64,000 bases of DNA, from NCBI RefSeq assembly GCF_001685415.1, contig NZ_CP014989.1:1302001-1366000 (forward strand), given 5' to 3'. The notes under the pieces are model-generated. The model saw nothing but the letters and a program-made list of their open reading frames with translations, did no database searches and was not told the origin of the DNA. Position numbers and translations under genes: made by a program. Of the stretch, positions 34,366 to 43,330 are shown piece after piece. Source of the DNA: Serinicoccus hydrothermalis (GTDB taxonomy: Bacteria > Actinomycetota > Actinomycetes > Actinomycetales > Dermatophilaceae). Each line of letters opens with the position of its first letter. The stretch's first letter is position 1.

Positions 34366-35352
34366 CTAGGCGACAGCCGCCTCGGCGAGCCTGGACGCGA
34401 CCTGGGAGAGGCTGCGCGTCGTCCGCAGCGCCTCCGCAGGGCTCGCCGACGCCAGCCCGCAGGCCGGGGTGAGGCCGACGTCGGCGAGCGCGGCGACCGG
34501 GAGCCCGACCTCGTGCCACCGGCGCAGCAGCGGCTCGAGGGGGTCGGTGGCGACCGGGTCGATGCCCGCCCACAGCAGACGGCCTCCCTCGACCGCCGCC
34601 GCGACCTGCTCGAACCGCCCCCGCCCGACCTGCGCGAGGTCCAGCGCGAGGAACCCCGCCCCCGCCTCCGCGACCACGTCCACCGGCGGGTCGCCGGCGC
34701 AGGTGTGGACACCGCATACCTGCGCAGCGGGCTGGTCGAGCACCTGCCGCAGCGCGGTCACGACCTCGCCGCGGTCCGGCGTGCGCAGCACGCGGTAGCC
34801 CGACTCGGAGCGGATCCGGCCCAGCAGCACGGCGGCGAGCGAGGGCTCGTCCACCTGCAGGACCAGCTCTGCGCCCGGCACCAGGGTCTGCACCCGCGCG
34901 AGGTAGGCCCGCACCCCCTCGGTCAGCGAGTCCACCACGTCCCGGGTCGCCCCGGCGTCGTCGAGCACGCGGTCGCCGAGCGGACGCCACAGCGCGGCGG
35001 CGAGCGTCCAGGGGCCGGCGACCTGGACCTTGAGCGGACCGGCATACCCGTCGAGCGCCTCGGCCAGCTCGTCCAGGTCCTCGGTGAGCAGGGAGGAGGC
35101 GCGCTCGGCGTCGCGACCCGGGCGGTCCACCAGCCGCCACCCCTGCGGCTGCAGGTCGACCGGGAGGTCCACGAGCAGGTGCGCGGCCCGCCCGACCATG
35201 TCAGCGCCGGGGCCGCGGGCGGGCAGCTCGGGCAGGTAGGGGACGGGGCGGACGCCGTCGCGCGGACCCTGCGCGAGCTCGCCGCAGACCACCGCGAGCG
35301 CCTCGCGCACCCGGGTGCCGGGCCAGGATCCGATACCGGTGACGTCGACCAC
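34366..35352 (-). CDS. MetE C-terminal-like (cobalamin-independent methionine synthase family) protein
   Basis: About 328 residues, matching only the C-terminal (catalytic) half of MetE (about 750). It keeps GIGSWPGT at the N-terminus, VQVAGPWTLAAALW, the zinc ligands HxC in QVCGVHTCAGDPP, and the distal Cys in LTPACGLASASP. Family members of this size (as for Rv3015c near ligA in M. tuberculosis) may be methyltransferases with other methyl donors. The true acceptor is unknown. GTG 35352 is chosen because TAGAGT lies seven bases upstream; GTG 35361 overlaps that hexamer. Confidence 0.8.
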   Translation of the reverse strand: MVDVTGIGSWPGTRVREALAVVCGELAQGPRDGVRPVPYLPELPARGPGADMVGRAAHLLVDLPVDLQPQGWRLVDRPGRDAERASSLLTEDLDELAEALDGYAGPLKVQVAGPWTLAAALWRPLGDRVLDDAGATRDVVDSLTEGVRAYLARVQTLVPGAELVLQVDEPSLAAVLLGRIRSESGYRVLRTPDRGEVVTALRQVLDQPAAQVCGVHTCAGDPPVDVVAEAGAGFLALDLAQVGRGRFEQVAAAVEGGRLLWAGIDPVATDPLEPLLRRWHEVGLPVAALADVGLTPACGLASASPAEALRTTRSLSQVASRLAEAAVA

Positions 35353-35359
35353 GGCGGAC

Positions 35360-35365
35360 ACTCTA
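35360..35365 (-). promoter_or_regulatory. Leaderless -10 (TAGAGT) of the MetE-like gene
   Basis: TAGAGT on the minus strand, seven bases before GTG 35352. It argues against the upstream GTG 35361. Confidence 0.5.
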
Positions 35366-35370
35366 GGTGC

Positions 35371-36075
35371 TCAGGCCAGCAGGCTGACCACCACGGCCAG
35401 GACCACCGTGTTGAAGACGAACGCGACGACGGTGTGCACCGTGGCGGTCCGGCGCACCTGTCCCGTCCGCAGGTCGACGTCGGTGGTGCCGAAGGTCGTC
35501 GAGACGGCGAGGGCGAGGTAGGCGTAGTCGGCGAGCGGGCGGTACTGCACCTCCTTGCCCGGGAAGCCCAGGGCCTTGCCCCCGCTCTGCACGTCCTCGA
35601 CGAGGTAGGCGACGGTGAAGGACACGGCGACCGCGACCCACGACACCACGACGAGCGAGACCCCGAGCAGCACCCGCACCCCGGCGGAGAAGGCAGAGTT
35701 CTCGATCACCTCGCCGGGCATCCAGACGATGGTGACCAGCAGCGCCGCCGCCCCGATGAAGAGCGACACCCCCGGCCCGGGCGCGGTGCCGTAGACGTAG
35801 CGCTGCGCCCACGAGCCGCGGTCCTCGGCCCGTGCCCACTCCTCCATCTCGGCCCGCGAAGAGCGGACGAGCACCACGAGCGTGAAGACGGTGTAGATGA
35901 CGAGGTAGATGAGCAGGAAGATCACCGCACTGTCGCTGACGTGGGCGGGGATCTCCTCGAGGCTGCGCGGGCGTCCGCGCACGAGCAGGGCCACCGGCAG
36001 GGACAGCAGGATCACCAGCACGGTGCGCCGGGACTCGGGCAGCCACCAGGGCCAGCTGCGCATCTTCGTCAGCAC
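35371..36075 (-). CDS. DUF1345 membrane protein
   Basis: A 234-residue protein with five or six hydrophobic segments and the DUF1345 pattern [21 protein letters not shown] near the C-terminus, as in small membrane proteins related to the potassium-channel superfamily. The function is unproven. GTG 36075 overlaps the mnmA stop and suggests coupling; ATG 36063 is an alternative. It is downstream of mnmA on the same strand and eight bases ahead of the MetE-like gene's promoter. Confidence 0.78.
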   Translation of the reverse strand: MLTKMRSWPWWLPESRRTVLVILLSLPVALLVRGRPRSLEEIPAHVSDSAVIFLLIYLVIYTVFTLVVLVRSSRAEMEEWARAEDRGSWAQRYVYGTAPGPGVSLFIGAAALLVTIVWMPGEVIENSAFSAGVRVLLGVSLVVVSWVAVAVSFTVAYLVEDVQSGGKALGFPGKEVQYRPLADYAYLALAVSTTFGTTDVDLRTGQVRRTATVHTVVAFVFNTVVLAVVVSLLA

Positions 36076-37199
36076 GCGGCGCGCCCCGTGCCGGTGATGG
36101 TGGCCGAGCCCACCACCCGGGTGCCGTCGTAGAGCACCACGGACTGGCCGGGTGCGACGCCCCGGACCCGCTCGGCGAGGCGCACCGTGACCCCCGCCGG
36201 TATGCCCTCGCCCGCGTCCTCCCGCATGCTCACCCGGGCGGGGTACTCCCGGCCGTGGGCCCGGATCTGCGCGCCCAGCTCCATCTCGGTGCCGGCCGCC
36301 GGCGGGGTGCCGCACCACCGCAGGTGCTCCCCCTCGAGGAGGTCTACGCCGAGCAGCTCCTCGGGGCCGACGACGACGGTGTTGGTGCGGGTGTCGGTGG
36401 AGACGACATACCGCTTGCTGCCGTCGGCCGGCGGGACCTTCAGCCCCAGGCCACGTCGCTGGCCGACGGTGTAGCCGTGCGCGCCCCCGTGCTCGCCCAG
36501 CACCTCGCCGTCGGGGTCGACGATCGGGCCGGGCCGCTCGCCGAGGCGCTTCGCGAGGTAGCCGCGGGTGTCGCCGTCGGCGATGAAGCAGATGTCGTGG
36601 CTATCCGGCTTCTTCGCCACCGAGAAGCCGCGCTCGCGCGCCTCCTCGCGGATCTGCGGCTTGGTGGTGTCGCCGAGCGGGAAGAAGCTGCGGGCCAGCT
36701 GGTCCGCGTCGAGCACGCCGAGCACGTAGGACTGGTCCTTGGCGTCGTCCACGGCGCGGTGCAGCTCGCGCCGGACCCCGCCGGGGGCGTCGGCGTCGTC
36801 GTGCTCCTCGACCTGGGCGTAGTGGCCGGTCGCGACGGCGTCGAAGCCGAGAGCGAGCGCCTTGTCGAGCAGCGCGGCGAACTTGATCTTCTCGTTGCAG
36901 CGCAGGCAGGGGTTGGGGGTGCGGCCGGCGGCATACTCCCTCTCGAAGTCCTCGACGACGTCCTCGCGGAAGCGCTGCGCCATGTCCCAGACGTAGAAGG
37001 GGATGCCGAGCCGGTCCGCGACCCGGCGGGCGTCGCCGGCGTCCTCGATGGTGCAGCAGCCGCGGGCCGACTCGCGCAGGGTCGAGGCGGACTGCGCGAG
37101 GGCGAGGTGGACGCCGACGACCTCATGGCCGGCGTCGAGCATGCGGGCTGCCGCGACGGCCGAGTCGACCCCGCCGCTCATGGCGGCGACGACGCGCAT
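36069..37199 (-). CDS. mnmA: tRNA-specific 2-thiouridylase
   Basis: A 376-residue PP-loop enzyme. The ATP loop is [16 protein letters not shown] (about residue 7). The catalytic cysteine is in [16 protein letters not shown] and the second in [23 protein letters not shown] and GQRRGLGL are also present. With sulfur from IscS it makes 2-thiouridine at tRNA wobble position 34. ATG 37199 overlaps the iscS stop by three bases, so sulfur donor and user are translationally coupled. Confidence 0.96.
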   Translation of the reverse strand: MRVVAAMSGGVDSAVAAARMLDAGHEVVGVHLALAQSASTLRESARGCCTIEDAGDARRVADRLGIPFYVWDMAQRFREDVVEDFEREYAAGRTPNPCLRCNEKIKFAALLDKALALGFDAVATGHYAQVEEHDDADAPGGVRRELHRAVDDAKDQSYVLGVLDADQLARSFFPLGDTTKPQIREEARERGFSVAKKPDSHDICFIADGDTRGYLAKRLGERPGPIVDPDGEVLGEHGGAHGYTVGQRRGLGLKVPPADGSKRYVVSTDTRTNTVVVGPEELLGVDLLEGEHLRWCGTPPAAGTEMELGAQIRAHGREYPARVSMREDAGEGIPAGVTVRLAERVRGVAPGQSVVLYDGTRVVGSATITGTGRAAC

Positions 37200-38440
37200 C
37201 AGGCGCTCCTCGCCGTCGAGGGGCGGCTCGCGGCGTGGGCGCGGCGGGCGCGCTCCAGCGCGGGCGGCAGCGCGGCGAGGAAGGCGTCGACGTCGGCCTG
37301 GCTCGACGCGTGGCCGAGGGTGAGCCGCAGCGCGCCCTTCGCCTCCTCCTCCGGTATGCCCATCGCCAGCAGCACGTGGCTGGGCCGCGGCACCCCTGCC
37401 TGGCACGCCGACCCGGTCGAGCAGGCGACGCCGGCGGCGTCGAGGAGGTAGAGCAGCGAGTCGCCCTCGCAGTCGGCGACCCGCAGGTGGGCGTTGCCGG
37501 CGAGCCGCTCGGTGGTGTCCCCCGGGGTCCAGGGGCCGGAGACGGTGATGCCGGGGTCGAGGGCGAGCGCGCCCTCCACGAGGGCGTCACGGAGCCGGGC
37601 GAGGTGGCGGGCGTGGCTGGCCTGGTGCTCGGCCGCGTGCGTGACCGCGAGCGCGAGCCCGGCTATGGCGGCGGTGTCGAGGGTGCCGGAGCGCAGCCCC
37701 CGCTCCTGGCCGCCGCCGTGGGTGAGGGGCACCGGCGCCTGGTCGCGCCCGGCGGTGAGCACGCCGACCCCGAGGGTGCCGCCGATCTTGTGGCCGGTGA
37801 CGACGCCGAGGTCGACCGCGCTGAGGTCGAGCGGCGCCTGGCCGAGGGCCTGCACGGCGTCGGAGTGGATCGGTATGCCGTGCTCCCGCGCGAGCGCCGC
37901 GAGCTCGGGCACCGGCTGGATCGTGCCGACCTCGTTGTTGGCCCACATGACGCTGACCAGCGCGGCGGTGCCGGGGCCGCCGTCGGCGTCCAGCGCCCGC
38001 TCGAGCGCGTCGGGGGTGATGCGGCCCTGCGCGTCCGGCTCGACCCAGGTGACCCGCGCGCCCTCGTGGGTGACCAGGTGCTCGACCGGGTCGAGGACGG
38101 CGTGGTGCTCGATGCCGCTGACCACGATGCGGTCGCGCGCCGGGTCGGCGGCCCGGCGGGCGGCATACGTGCCCTTGACGGCGAGGTTGTCCGCCTCGGT
38201 GCCGCCGGAGGTGAAGACCACCTCGGAGGGCCGGACCCCCAGCGCCTCGGCGACCTGCTCGCGCGACTCCTCGACGACGCGCCGCGCCCGGCGGCCCGGA
38301 TCGTGCAGCGAGCTGGCGTTGCCGGTCTCACGCATCTCCCGCGCGACGACCTCGACCACCTCGTCCAGCACCGGCGTCGTCGCGGCGTGGTCGAGGTAGG
38401 CGTGGGCGGCCTGGGGGTGGTGGCTGGGCGTCGTGTTCAT
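37199..38440 (-). CDS. iscS: Cysteine desulfurase (IscS/NifS family)
   Basis: A 413-residue PLP enzyme. It begins with [15 protein letters not shown]. The substrate motifs are [13 protein letters not shown] and [12 protein letters not shown], the PLP Lys is in [14 protein letters not shown], and the persulfide Cys in [13 protein letters not shown]. It provides sulfur to the overlapping mnmA product. Two Gly-Ile-Pro stretches (MGIPEEE and HGIPIHSD) use the rare ATA codon inside heptamer copies. ATG 38440 has TAGACT 11 bases upstream. Confidence 0.95.
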   Translation of the reverse strand: MNTTPSHHPQAAHAYLDHAATTPVLDEVVEVVAREMRETGNASSLHDPGRRARRVVEESREQVAEALGVRPSEVVFTSGGTEADNLAVKGTYAARRAADPARDRIVVSGIEHHAVLDPVEHLVTHEGARVTWVEPDAQGRITPDALERALDADGGPGTAALVSVMWANNEVGTIQPVPELAALAREHGIPIHSDAVQALGQAPLDLSAVDLGVVTGHKIGGTLGVGVLTAGRDQAPVPLTHGGGQERGLRSGTLDTAAIAGLALAVTHAAEHQASHARHLARLRDALVEGALALDPGITVSGPWTPGDTTERLAGNAHLRVADCEGDSLLYLLDAAGVACSTGSACQAGVPRPSHVLLAMGIPEEEAKGALRLTLGHASSQADVDAFLAALPPALERARRAHAASRPSTARSA

Positions 38441-38538
38441 GACGGTGAGCCAGTCTACGAGCGGCCGGGCCCCGCCGGCGCATCCGCGCAGGGTGGCGGC
38501 GGCAGCCGGCGGCGACAGGCATGCCGGAGCCCCCGCTC

Positions 38539-38609
38539 GACCTGGGCAAGGTTCTGCACCGGAAGCAGCGCTCTCGACGTGGCATGCGGTGCGCAACCTT
38601 GCCCAGGTC
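38539..38609. repeat. Intergenic palindromic repeat element, copy 2
   Basis: GACCTGGGCAAGGTTCTGCACC (38539-38560) and its near inverse (38588-38609) flank a core with GCAGCGCTCTCGACG that is shared with copy 1 at 27385-27485. The arms mismatch at two bases. It lies in the 246-base gap between iscS and etfA, which holds no gene. Confidence 0.85.
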
Positions 38610-38686
38610 GGAGGATCGGGCGCCGGAGTGGGCCGCTCGGTCAGGTGTGGCGAGGGTCGACCGCCCGGTATGCCGGGGGCCGGGCG

Positions 38687-39643
38687 TCAGCCCTTGTTCT
38701 GCTGCACCTTGTCGGCCGCCTGGGGCAGGACGGTGAAGAGGTCGCCGACGACGCCGAAGTCCACGAGCTCGAAGATCGGGGCCTCCTCGTCCTTGTTGAC
38801 CGCGACGATCGTCTTGGAGGTCTGCATGCCCGCGCGGTGCTGGATCGCGCCGGAGATGCCGGCCGCGACATACAGCTGCGGGCTGACCGAGACACCGGTC
38901 TGGCCGACCTGGTGGGAGTGGGGGTACCACCCGGCGTCCACCGCGGCCCGCGAGGCGCCGACCGCGGCGCCGAGCGAGTCGGCGAAGGACTCGACCGGGC
39001 CGAAGTCGCCGCCGGTGCCGCGCCCGCCGGAGACGACGATCGCCGCCTCGGTGAGCGAGGGGCGGCCCGACTTCTCCTTCTCGGCGCGGTTGGTGATGCG
39101 CGCGGCCTTCGCCGACTCGGACACCTCCACCGACACCTCCTCCTCGGTCGGGGTCGCCGGGGACTCCTCCGCGCTGACGCTGTTGGGCTTGACGGTGACG
39201 ACCGGGGTACCCCTGGTCACCGTGGTCGTCACGGTGTAGCTGCCGGCGAAGACCGACTGCGTCGTGCCGACGCCGCCGTCGACCGGCTGCACGTCGACGG
39301 CGTCGGTGACGATGCCGGACCCGGTCTTGATCGCGAGCCGGGCGGCGACCTCCTTGCCGTCGTTGCTCGAGGCCACGAGCACGGCCACCGGCGAGACCCG
39401 GCCGACGAGGTCGGCGAGCAGCTCGGCGACCGGCGCCACGAGGTGGTCGGTGTAGACGGCGTCCTGCGCGAGGTAGACCTTCTCGGCGCCGTAGCGCGCC
39501 AGGTCCTCCTTGGCGGACTCATACCCCTGACCGACGAAGACGGCCGAGGGCTCGCCGAGGCGGCGGGCGGCGGTCAGCATCTCGGCGGTGGTCTTGCGGA
39601 CGTCTCCGTCGACGTGGTCGACCAGGACGAGGACTTCACTCAT
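38687..39643 (-). CDS. etfA: Electron transfer flavoprotein, alpha subunit
   Basis: A 318-residue EtfA (FixB type). N-terminal MSEVLVLVDHVDGDVRKTT. The C-terminal FAD-binding domain carries SGGRGTGGDFGPVESFADSLG, ASRAAVDAGWYPHSHQVGQTG, and LYVAAGISGAIQHRAGMQ followed by IVAVNKDEEAPIFE. With EtfB it passes electrons from acyl-CoA and other dehydrogenases to the respiratory chain. It lies 30 bases after etfB in one operon. A REP-like element follows. Confidence 0.96.
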   Translation of the reverse strand: MSEVLVLVDHVDGDVRKTTAEMLTAARRLGEPSAVFVGQGYESAKEDLARYGAEKVYLAQDAVYTDHLVAPVAELLADLVGRVSPVAVLVASSNDGKEVAARLAIKTGSGIVTDAVDVQPVDGGVGTTQSVFAGSYTVTTTVTRGTPVVTVKPNSVSAEESPATPTEEEVSVEVSESAKAARITNRAEKEKSGRPSLTEAAIVVSGGRGTGGDFGPVESFADSLGAAVGASRAAVDAGWYPHSHQVGQTGVSVSPQLYVAAGISGAIQHRAGMQTSKTIVAVNKDEEAPIFELVDFGVVGDLFTVLPQAADKVQQNKG

Positions 39644-39673
39644 GTCGAAACTCCTTGGGCTGTCGTGGTCGGG

Positions 39674-40453
39674 TCAGGCGAGCTTGCGGTCGGCGAGGAA
39701 CTGGGCGAGCGCCTCGCCGCCCTGGCCCTCGTCGGTGACGACCTGGCCGGCCTCGCGCGGGGGGCGGGCCTTGGTGTCGGTGACCATCGTCCACGCGGCG
39801 CCGAGCCCGACCTGGGAGACGTCGATGTCGAGGTCGTCCAGGCCCCAGGTCTCGACCGGCTTCTTCTTCGCCGCCATGATCCCCTTGAAGGAGGGGTAGC
39901 GCGGCTCGTTGATCTGGTCCGTGACCGACACGACGGCCGGCAGGCTGGCCTCGACGGTCTCGGAGAAGGACTCGTTGTCGCGGCGGATCGTCACGGACCC
40001 GTCGCCCACGGTGAGCTCGGAGGCGAAGGTGACCTGCGGCATACCCAGGCGCTCGGCGAGCATCGCCGGGACGACCGACATCACGCCGTCGGTCGAGGCC
40101 AGGCCGGTGAGCACGAGGTCGACGTCGCCGATCTTGGTGATCGCCTCGGCCAGGATGAGCGAGGTCGCGACCGAGTCCGAGCCGGCGATGGCGTCGTCGA
40201 GCACGTGCACGCCCTTGTGGGCGCCCATCTGCAGGCTCTTCTTGATCGCGGTGGCGGCGTCGTCCGGGCCCATGGTGAGCACGGTCACCTCGCCCTCGCC
40301 CTCCTCGACGATCTTCAGCGCCTCCTCGACGGCATACTCGTCCAGCTCGGAGAGGATGCCGTCGACACCCTCACGGTCGGTGGTGTGGTCGGCCTCGAAG
40401 GCGCGGTCGCCCTGGGCGTCGGGAACGTACTTCACACAGACGACGATGTTCAC
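39674..40453 (-). CDS. etfB: Electron transfer flavoprotein, beta subunit
   Basis: A 259-residue EtfB (FixA type): MNIVVCVKYVPDAQGDRAF, ELDEYAVEEALKI, VLTMGPDDAATAIKKSLQMGAHKGVHVLDD, and VLTGLASTDGVMSVVPAMLAERLGMPQVTFAS (the AMP/NAD region). It is first in the etfBA operon. A 16-base perfect palindrome lies 47 bases upstream and may be an operator. Confidence 0.96.
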   Translation of the reverse strand: MNIVVCVKYVPDAQGDRAFEADHTTDREGVDGILSELDEYAVEEALKIVEEGEGEVTVLTMGPDDAATAIKKSLQMGAHKGVHVLDDAIAGSDSVATSLILAEAITKIGDVDLVLTGLASTDGVMSVVPAMLAERLGMPQVTFASELTVGDGSVTIRRDNESFSETVEASLPAVVSVTDQINEPRYPSFKGIMAAKKKPVETWGLDDLDIDVSQVGLGAAWTMVTDTKARPPREAGQVVTDEGQGGEALAQFLADRKLA

Positions 40454-40500
40454 TGCTCACGTCCTCGTGGTTGCGGGTGGTCGTTGCTGCCATGATGCCA

Positions 40501-40516
40501 CTTGACGCTCGCGTCA
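40501..40516 (-). promoter_or_regulatory. Perfect palindrome, candidate operator of etfBA
   Basis: TTGACGCTCGCGTCAA is a perfect 16-base palindrome containing TTGACG on both strands. It lies 47 bases before the etfB start and may combine a -35 with an operator for a TetR-like fatty-acid or redox regulator. Confidence 0.5.
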
Positions 40517-40548
40517 ACTCCACCGGGCGGGGTATGCCCGTGCGCCCG

Positions 40549-41280
40549 TCACAGGAAGAGCGTCGGCACCCAGCTGATCGCCATGACGCCGAGGGTGAGC
40601 AGCGGGTAGAGCAGCACGCCCACCCGCCGGGAGACGGCACTGCGGCGCGGCACCTCCCCCGGGCCGGTGATCTCGTCCTCGACCGGGTTCACGGCGGCCA
40701 GCACGCTCGAGGCCGCCAGGGCGAGGGCGCCGACGGCCATGACCGGGAGAACCGGGAGCGTCGCGATCTCGGTGCGGAGCAGGAGCAGGCAGGCCACGAA
40801 GACGGCGAACGGCGTGATCATGACGCCCCAGGCGAGCAGCGGGCGGTCCACGACCAGGCGCAGCAGCGCCGTGGGGCGGAGCAGGAGGGCGGCGGTGCCC
40901 AGCGCGGTGAGCCCGAGGACGGCGAGGTAGCCGGTGGTGATGCGGACCGGGCTGTCGGCCAGCCAGGCGGTGAAACCGGCCAGGACGAGCACCATCCCGG
41001 CGAGCCCGAGGACCAGCTCGAGGACGGTGCGCCGGTCCAGCCGCCGGCGCTCCCCCTCGGGGAGCGCACGGGCATACCCGACGGGGTCGCCGAAGGCCTC
41101 GGACGCGGGCTCGCCCGATTCCCGGACGTGGCTCTCGACGGTGGCCAGCTGGTCGCCGATGACGCGCGGCATGACACCGCGCAGGTTCTGCTCGGTGACG
41201 AAGGCGCGCACCCACCCGGGCTCGACGCTGGGCGCGAGCCGCTCGGGGTTGGCGCTGGGACGGTCGGAGATCGAGCTCAT
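40549..41280 (-). CDS. HAAS-domain membrane protein paired with PadR
   Basis: A 243-residue protein. The N-terminal part (about 1-85: RAFVTEQNLRGVMPRVIGDQLATVESHVRESG, then ASEAFGDPVGYARAL) is a helical HAAS-like domain of the kind found beside PadR regulators. Five hydrophobic segments follow. The pairing suggests that it transmits an envelope signal or is the target of the PadR protein. ATG 41280 is preferred, with AAGGG ten bases upstream; GTG 41289 is possible. The gap to padR is about 15 bases. Confidence 0.72.
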   Translation of the reverse strand: MSSISDRPSANPERLAPSVEPGWVRAFVTEQNLRGVMPRVIGDQLATVESHVRESGEPASEAFGDPVGYARALPEGERRRLDRRTVLELVLGLAGMVLVLAGFTAWLADSPVRITTGYLAVLGLTALGTAALLLRPTALLRLVVDRPLLAWGVMITPFAVFVACLLLLRTEIATLPVLPVMAVGALALAASSVLAAVNPVEDEITGPGEVPRRSAVSRRVGVLLYPLLTLGVMAISWVPTLFL

Positions 41281-41295
41281 GGTGCGCACGGCCCT

Positions 41296-41640
41296 TCAGA
41301 CGGTGCGGGCGGCCGCGTCGGTCAGCCCCCGCGTGACGGTGGTGAAGTCGGCCCAGCGAGCTGCCTGCTCACCGGCCAGGACGCGCCCCTGCTCGGTCAG
41401 GGCGTAGAACTTGCGGCCGGGCCCGCCCTCGCCGGGGCGCCACTCGACCGCCACGTGCCCGGCCTCCTCGAGGCGGGACAGCAGGGGGTAGAGGGTGCCG
41501 CCCTTGACCTTGCCCAGGCCGGCCTCGGCGAGGCGCTGAGTGATGGCGTAGCCGTAGCTGGGTCCGTCGAGCAGGATGCGCAGCACGCACACCCCGAGCA
41601 CCCCACGGAGCCACTCGCCCGGCCACTGGTCCGCTTCCAT
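41296..41640 (-). CDS. PadR-family transcriptional regulator
   Basis: A 114-residue regulator. Winged helix of the PadR type: GVLGVCVLRILLDGPSYGYAITQRLAEAG, KGGTLYPLLSRLEEAGHVAVEW, GPGRKFYALTEQGRVL. Its likely targets are its own promoter and the HAAS gene cotranscribed behind it. ATG 41640 is fixed by the conserved N-terminus. TTGACA, a 17-base spacer and GATCAT precede it, with palindromes between. Confidence 0.88.
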   Translation of the reverse strand: MEADQWPGEWLRGVLGVCVLRILLDGPSYGYAITQRLAEAGLGKVKGGTLYPLLSRLEEAGHVAVEWRPGEGGPGRKFYALTEQGRVLAGEQAARWADFTTVTRGLTDAAARTV

Positions 41641-41643
41641 GAC

Positions 41644-41675
41644 TAGATGATCTACCTGACTAGTCAGCCTGTCAA
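41644..41675 (-). promoter_or_regulatory. padR promoter with overlapping operator palindromes
   Basis: On the minus strand TTGACA (complement of 41670-41675), 17 bases, GATCAT (complement of 41647-41652), six bases, then ATG. The palindrome TGACTAGTCA (41657-41666) lies in the spacer, and TAGATGATCTA (41644-41654) covers the -10. Confidence 0.55.
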
Positions 41676-41711
41676 CTAGTCCGTCCGGCGGGTACGCCCA
41701 CGCACCCCCGG

Positions 41712-41797
41712 GGAGGATCGGTGCAGCTGGACCGATCCTCCGCAGATCAGGACGCGACAGCGGGGAGGATCGGTGCAGCTGCACCGATCCTCCCCGC
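41712..41797. repeat. Two adjacent palindromes, one perfect over 38 bases
   Basis: 41760-41797 is a perfect palindrome with half-site GCGGGGAGGATCGGTGCAG. 41712-41741 is a shorter copy around the same GGAGGATCGGTGCAGCTG core with an imperfect centre. They lie between the crotonase stop and padR, and may be a terminator pair or a REP-like element. The following 41798-41870 holds two direct copies of GGGTGAGATC-type sequence. Confidence 0.8.
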
Positions 41798-41890
41798 TGG
41801 GTGAGAGGTCTGCGGCAGGCCGGGTGAGATCCCCGCCGGGTGAGATCTCTGCGGTTTGCCGGGGGCCGTATGCCGCAGCCCGCCGTGGCC

Positions 41891-42691
41891 TCAGCGGCCG
41901 GTGAAGCGCGCCTTGCCCGGGCCCTCCTCGACGAAGGAGGTCATGCCGATCTTGCGGTCCTCGGTGGCGAAGACGCCGGCGAACTGCATCGCCTCGATCG
42001 CCAGCCCGGTCTCGAGGTCGCCGTCGAGCCCGCGGTCGATCGCCTCCTTGGCCGCGCGCAGCGCGAGGGTGGGGCCGCCGACGTAGCGGGACACCATCTC
42101 CCGCGCGACCTGGTATGCCTGTCCCGGCTCCGCGACGCGGTCCACCAGGCCCATGGCCAGGGCCTCGTCCGCGTCGACCATCCGCCCGCTGAAGACGAGG
42201 TCCTTCGCCCTCGCCGGGCCGACCAGCCGCGCGAGCCGCTGGCTGCCGCCGGCCCCGGGGACGACCCCGAGCAGGATCTCCGGCTGCCCGAGCTTGGCGT
42301 CCGAGGCCGCGACCCGGAAGTCGGCGCACAGCGCGAGCTCGTTGCCCGCGCCGAGGGCATACCCCTCGATCGCGGCGACGACCGGCTTGGGGATCCGGGC
42401 CACGGCGGAGAAGCACTCCTGGATGACCGGCGCGCGCCGGACCATGTCCGCGTAGGACATGTCCTGCATCTCCTTGATGTCCGCGCCGGCGGCGAAGACC
42501 TTCTCACCGCCGTAGAGGACGACCGCCCCGACCTCGTCGTCGTCGGCGACGATCCCGGCGGCCTCGCCGAGGGCGTCCTGCACCTCGATCGAGAGCGGGT
42601 TCATCTTCGGCCGGTCGACCCGGATCGTGGCGATGCCGTCCTCGACCTCGACCCGGACGAGGTCGCTGGCGGTGGGGACGGTCCTGCTCAC
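41891..42691 (-). CDS. Enoyl-CoA hydratase/isomerase (crotonase) family protein
   Basis: A 266-residue crotonase. The oxyanion hole is in VFAAGADIKEM and GYALGAGNELALCAD. The two catalytic glutamates are in GNELALCADF and LGQPEILLGVVPGAGGSQRL, so true hydratase activity is expected. A role in fatty-acid beta-oxidation is likely, and thiolase and etfBA are also in this window. GTG 42691 overlaps the stop of the YbjN-like gene (GTGA). Confidence 0.9.
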   Translation of the reverse strand: MSRTVPTASDLVRVEVEDGIATIRVDRPKMNPLSIEVQDALGEAAGIVADDDEVGAVVLYGGEKVFAAGADIKEMQDMSYADMVRRAPVIQECFSAVARIPKPVVAAIEGYALGAGNELALCADFRVAASDAKLGQPEILLGVVPGAGGSQRLARLVGPARAKDLVFSGRMVDADEALAMGLVDRVAEPGQAYQVAREMVSRYVGGPTLALRAAKEAIDRGLDGDLETGLAIEAMQFAGVFATEDRKIGMTSFVEEGPGKARFTGR

Positions 42692-43284
42692 GACTGGTCC
42701 TGCGGGTCGCCCTCGCCCGTGCTCTCGCCGCCCGACGAGCCCTGGTCCCCGGACCGGCCCTGCGGGCCGACCGACAGCCACGGGCCGACCTCGGTGCCCT
42801 CCGGGGCGCCCTCGGGCAGCTCGGGCTCGAGGCCCTGCTCGGCCTGGGACTTCGCGACGACGTTGCGGTGCCACAGCTGCAGCGCCTGCAGCAGCAGCCC
42901 GGTCGCGATCTGGATCTTGGGCTTGGGCTTCTCGGCCCGGGCGATGATCTGCTCGACGGCCAGCACGAGGTTGCCGCTCGCGATGCCGGCCTTGACGAGG
43001 TTGACCCCGAGGGTCACGTCGTTGCAGCCGTTGAGCCGGGTCAGCAGGTCCTCGGGCACGCTGCTCGCGATCTGCCACTGGCCGAAGACGCGCATGATGT
43101 CGAACTGCTCGCCCTCGATGACCTTGACGAAGAGCTTCTGGTTCTGCACCTCGAAGGACACGTCGCCGGCCTTGTCCAGGTTGGGCGACATCTGCAGGTC
43201 CTGCAGCGCGTCGAGGACCCGCCCGGTCAGCGGGTGCTCCTGCGGCGGGGGCGGGAAGTTGGGCAGCGAGGTCGGATCACTCAT
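42688..43284 (-). CDS. YbjN-domain protein
   Basis: A 198-residue protein. The N-terminal and middle part resemble the YbjN / putative sensory-transduction domain (DVSFEVQNQKLFVKVIEGEQFDIMRVFGQW, LLTRLNGCNDVTLGVNLVKAGIASGNLVLAVEQII). The C-terminal 50 residues are Gly/Glu/Ser-rich and probably disordered. The function is unknown; the fold resembles type III secretion chaperones. It is coupled to the crotonase gene by a four-base overlap. Confidence 0.72.
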   Translation of the reverse strand: MSDPTSLPNFPPPPQEHPLTGRVLDALQDLQMSPNLDKAGDVSFEVQNQKLFVKVIEGEQFDIMRVFGQWQIASSVPEDLLTRLNGCNDVTLGVNLVKAGIASGNLVLAVEQIIARAEKPKPKIQIATGLLLQALQLWHRNVVAKSQAEQGLEPELPEGAPEGTEVGPWLSVGPQGRSGDQGSSGGESTGEGDPQDQS

Positions 43285-43330
43285 GACTCCAACGTAACGG
43301 CTCGGGCGCGACCCAGCGTCCCGACCCGGG

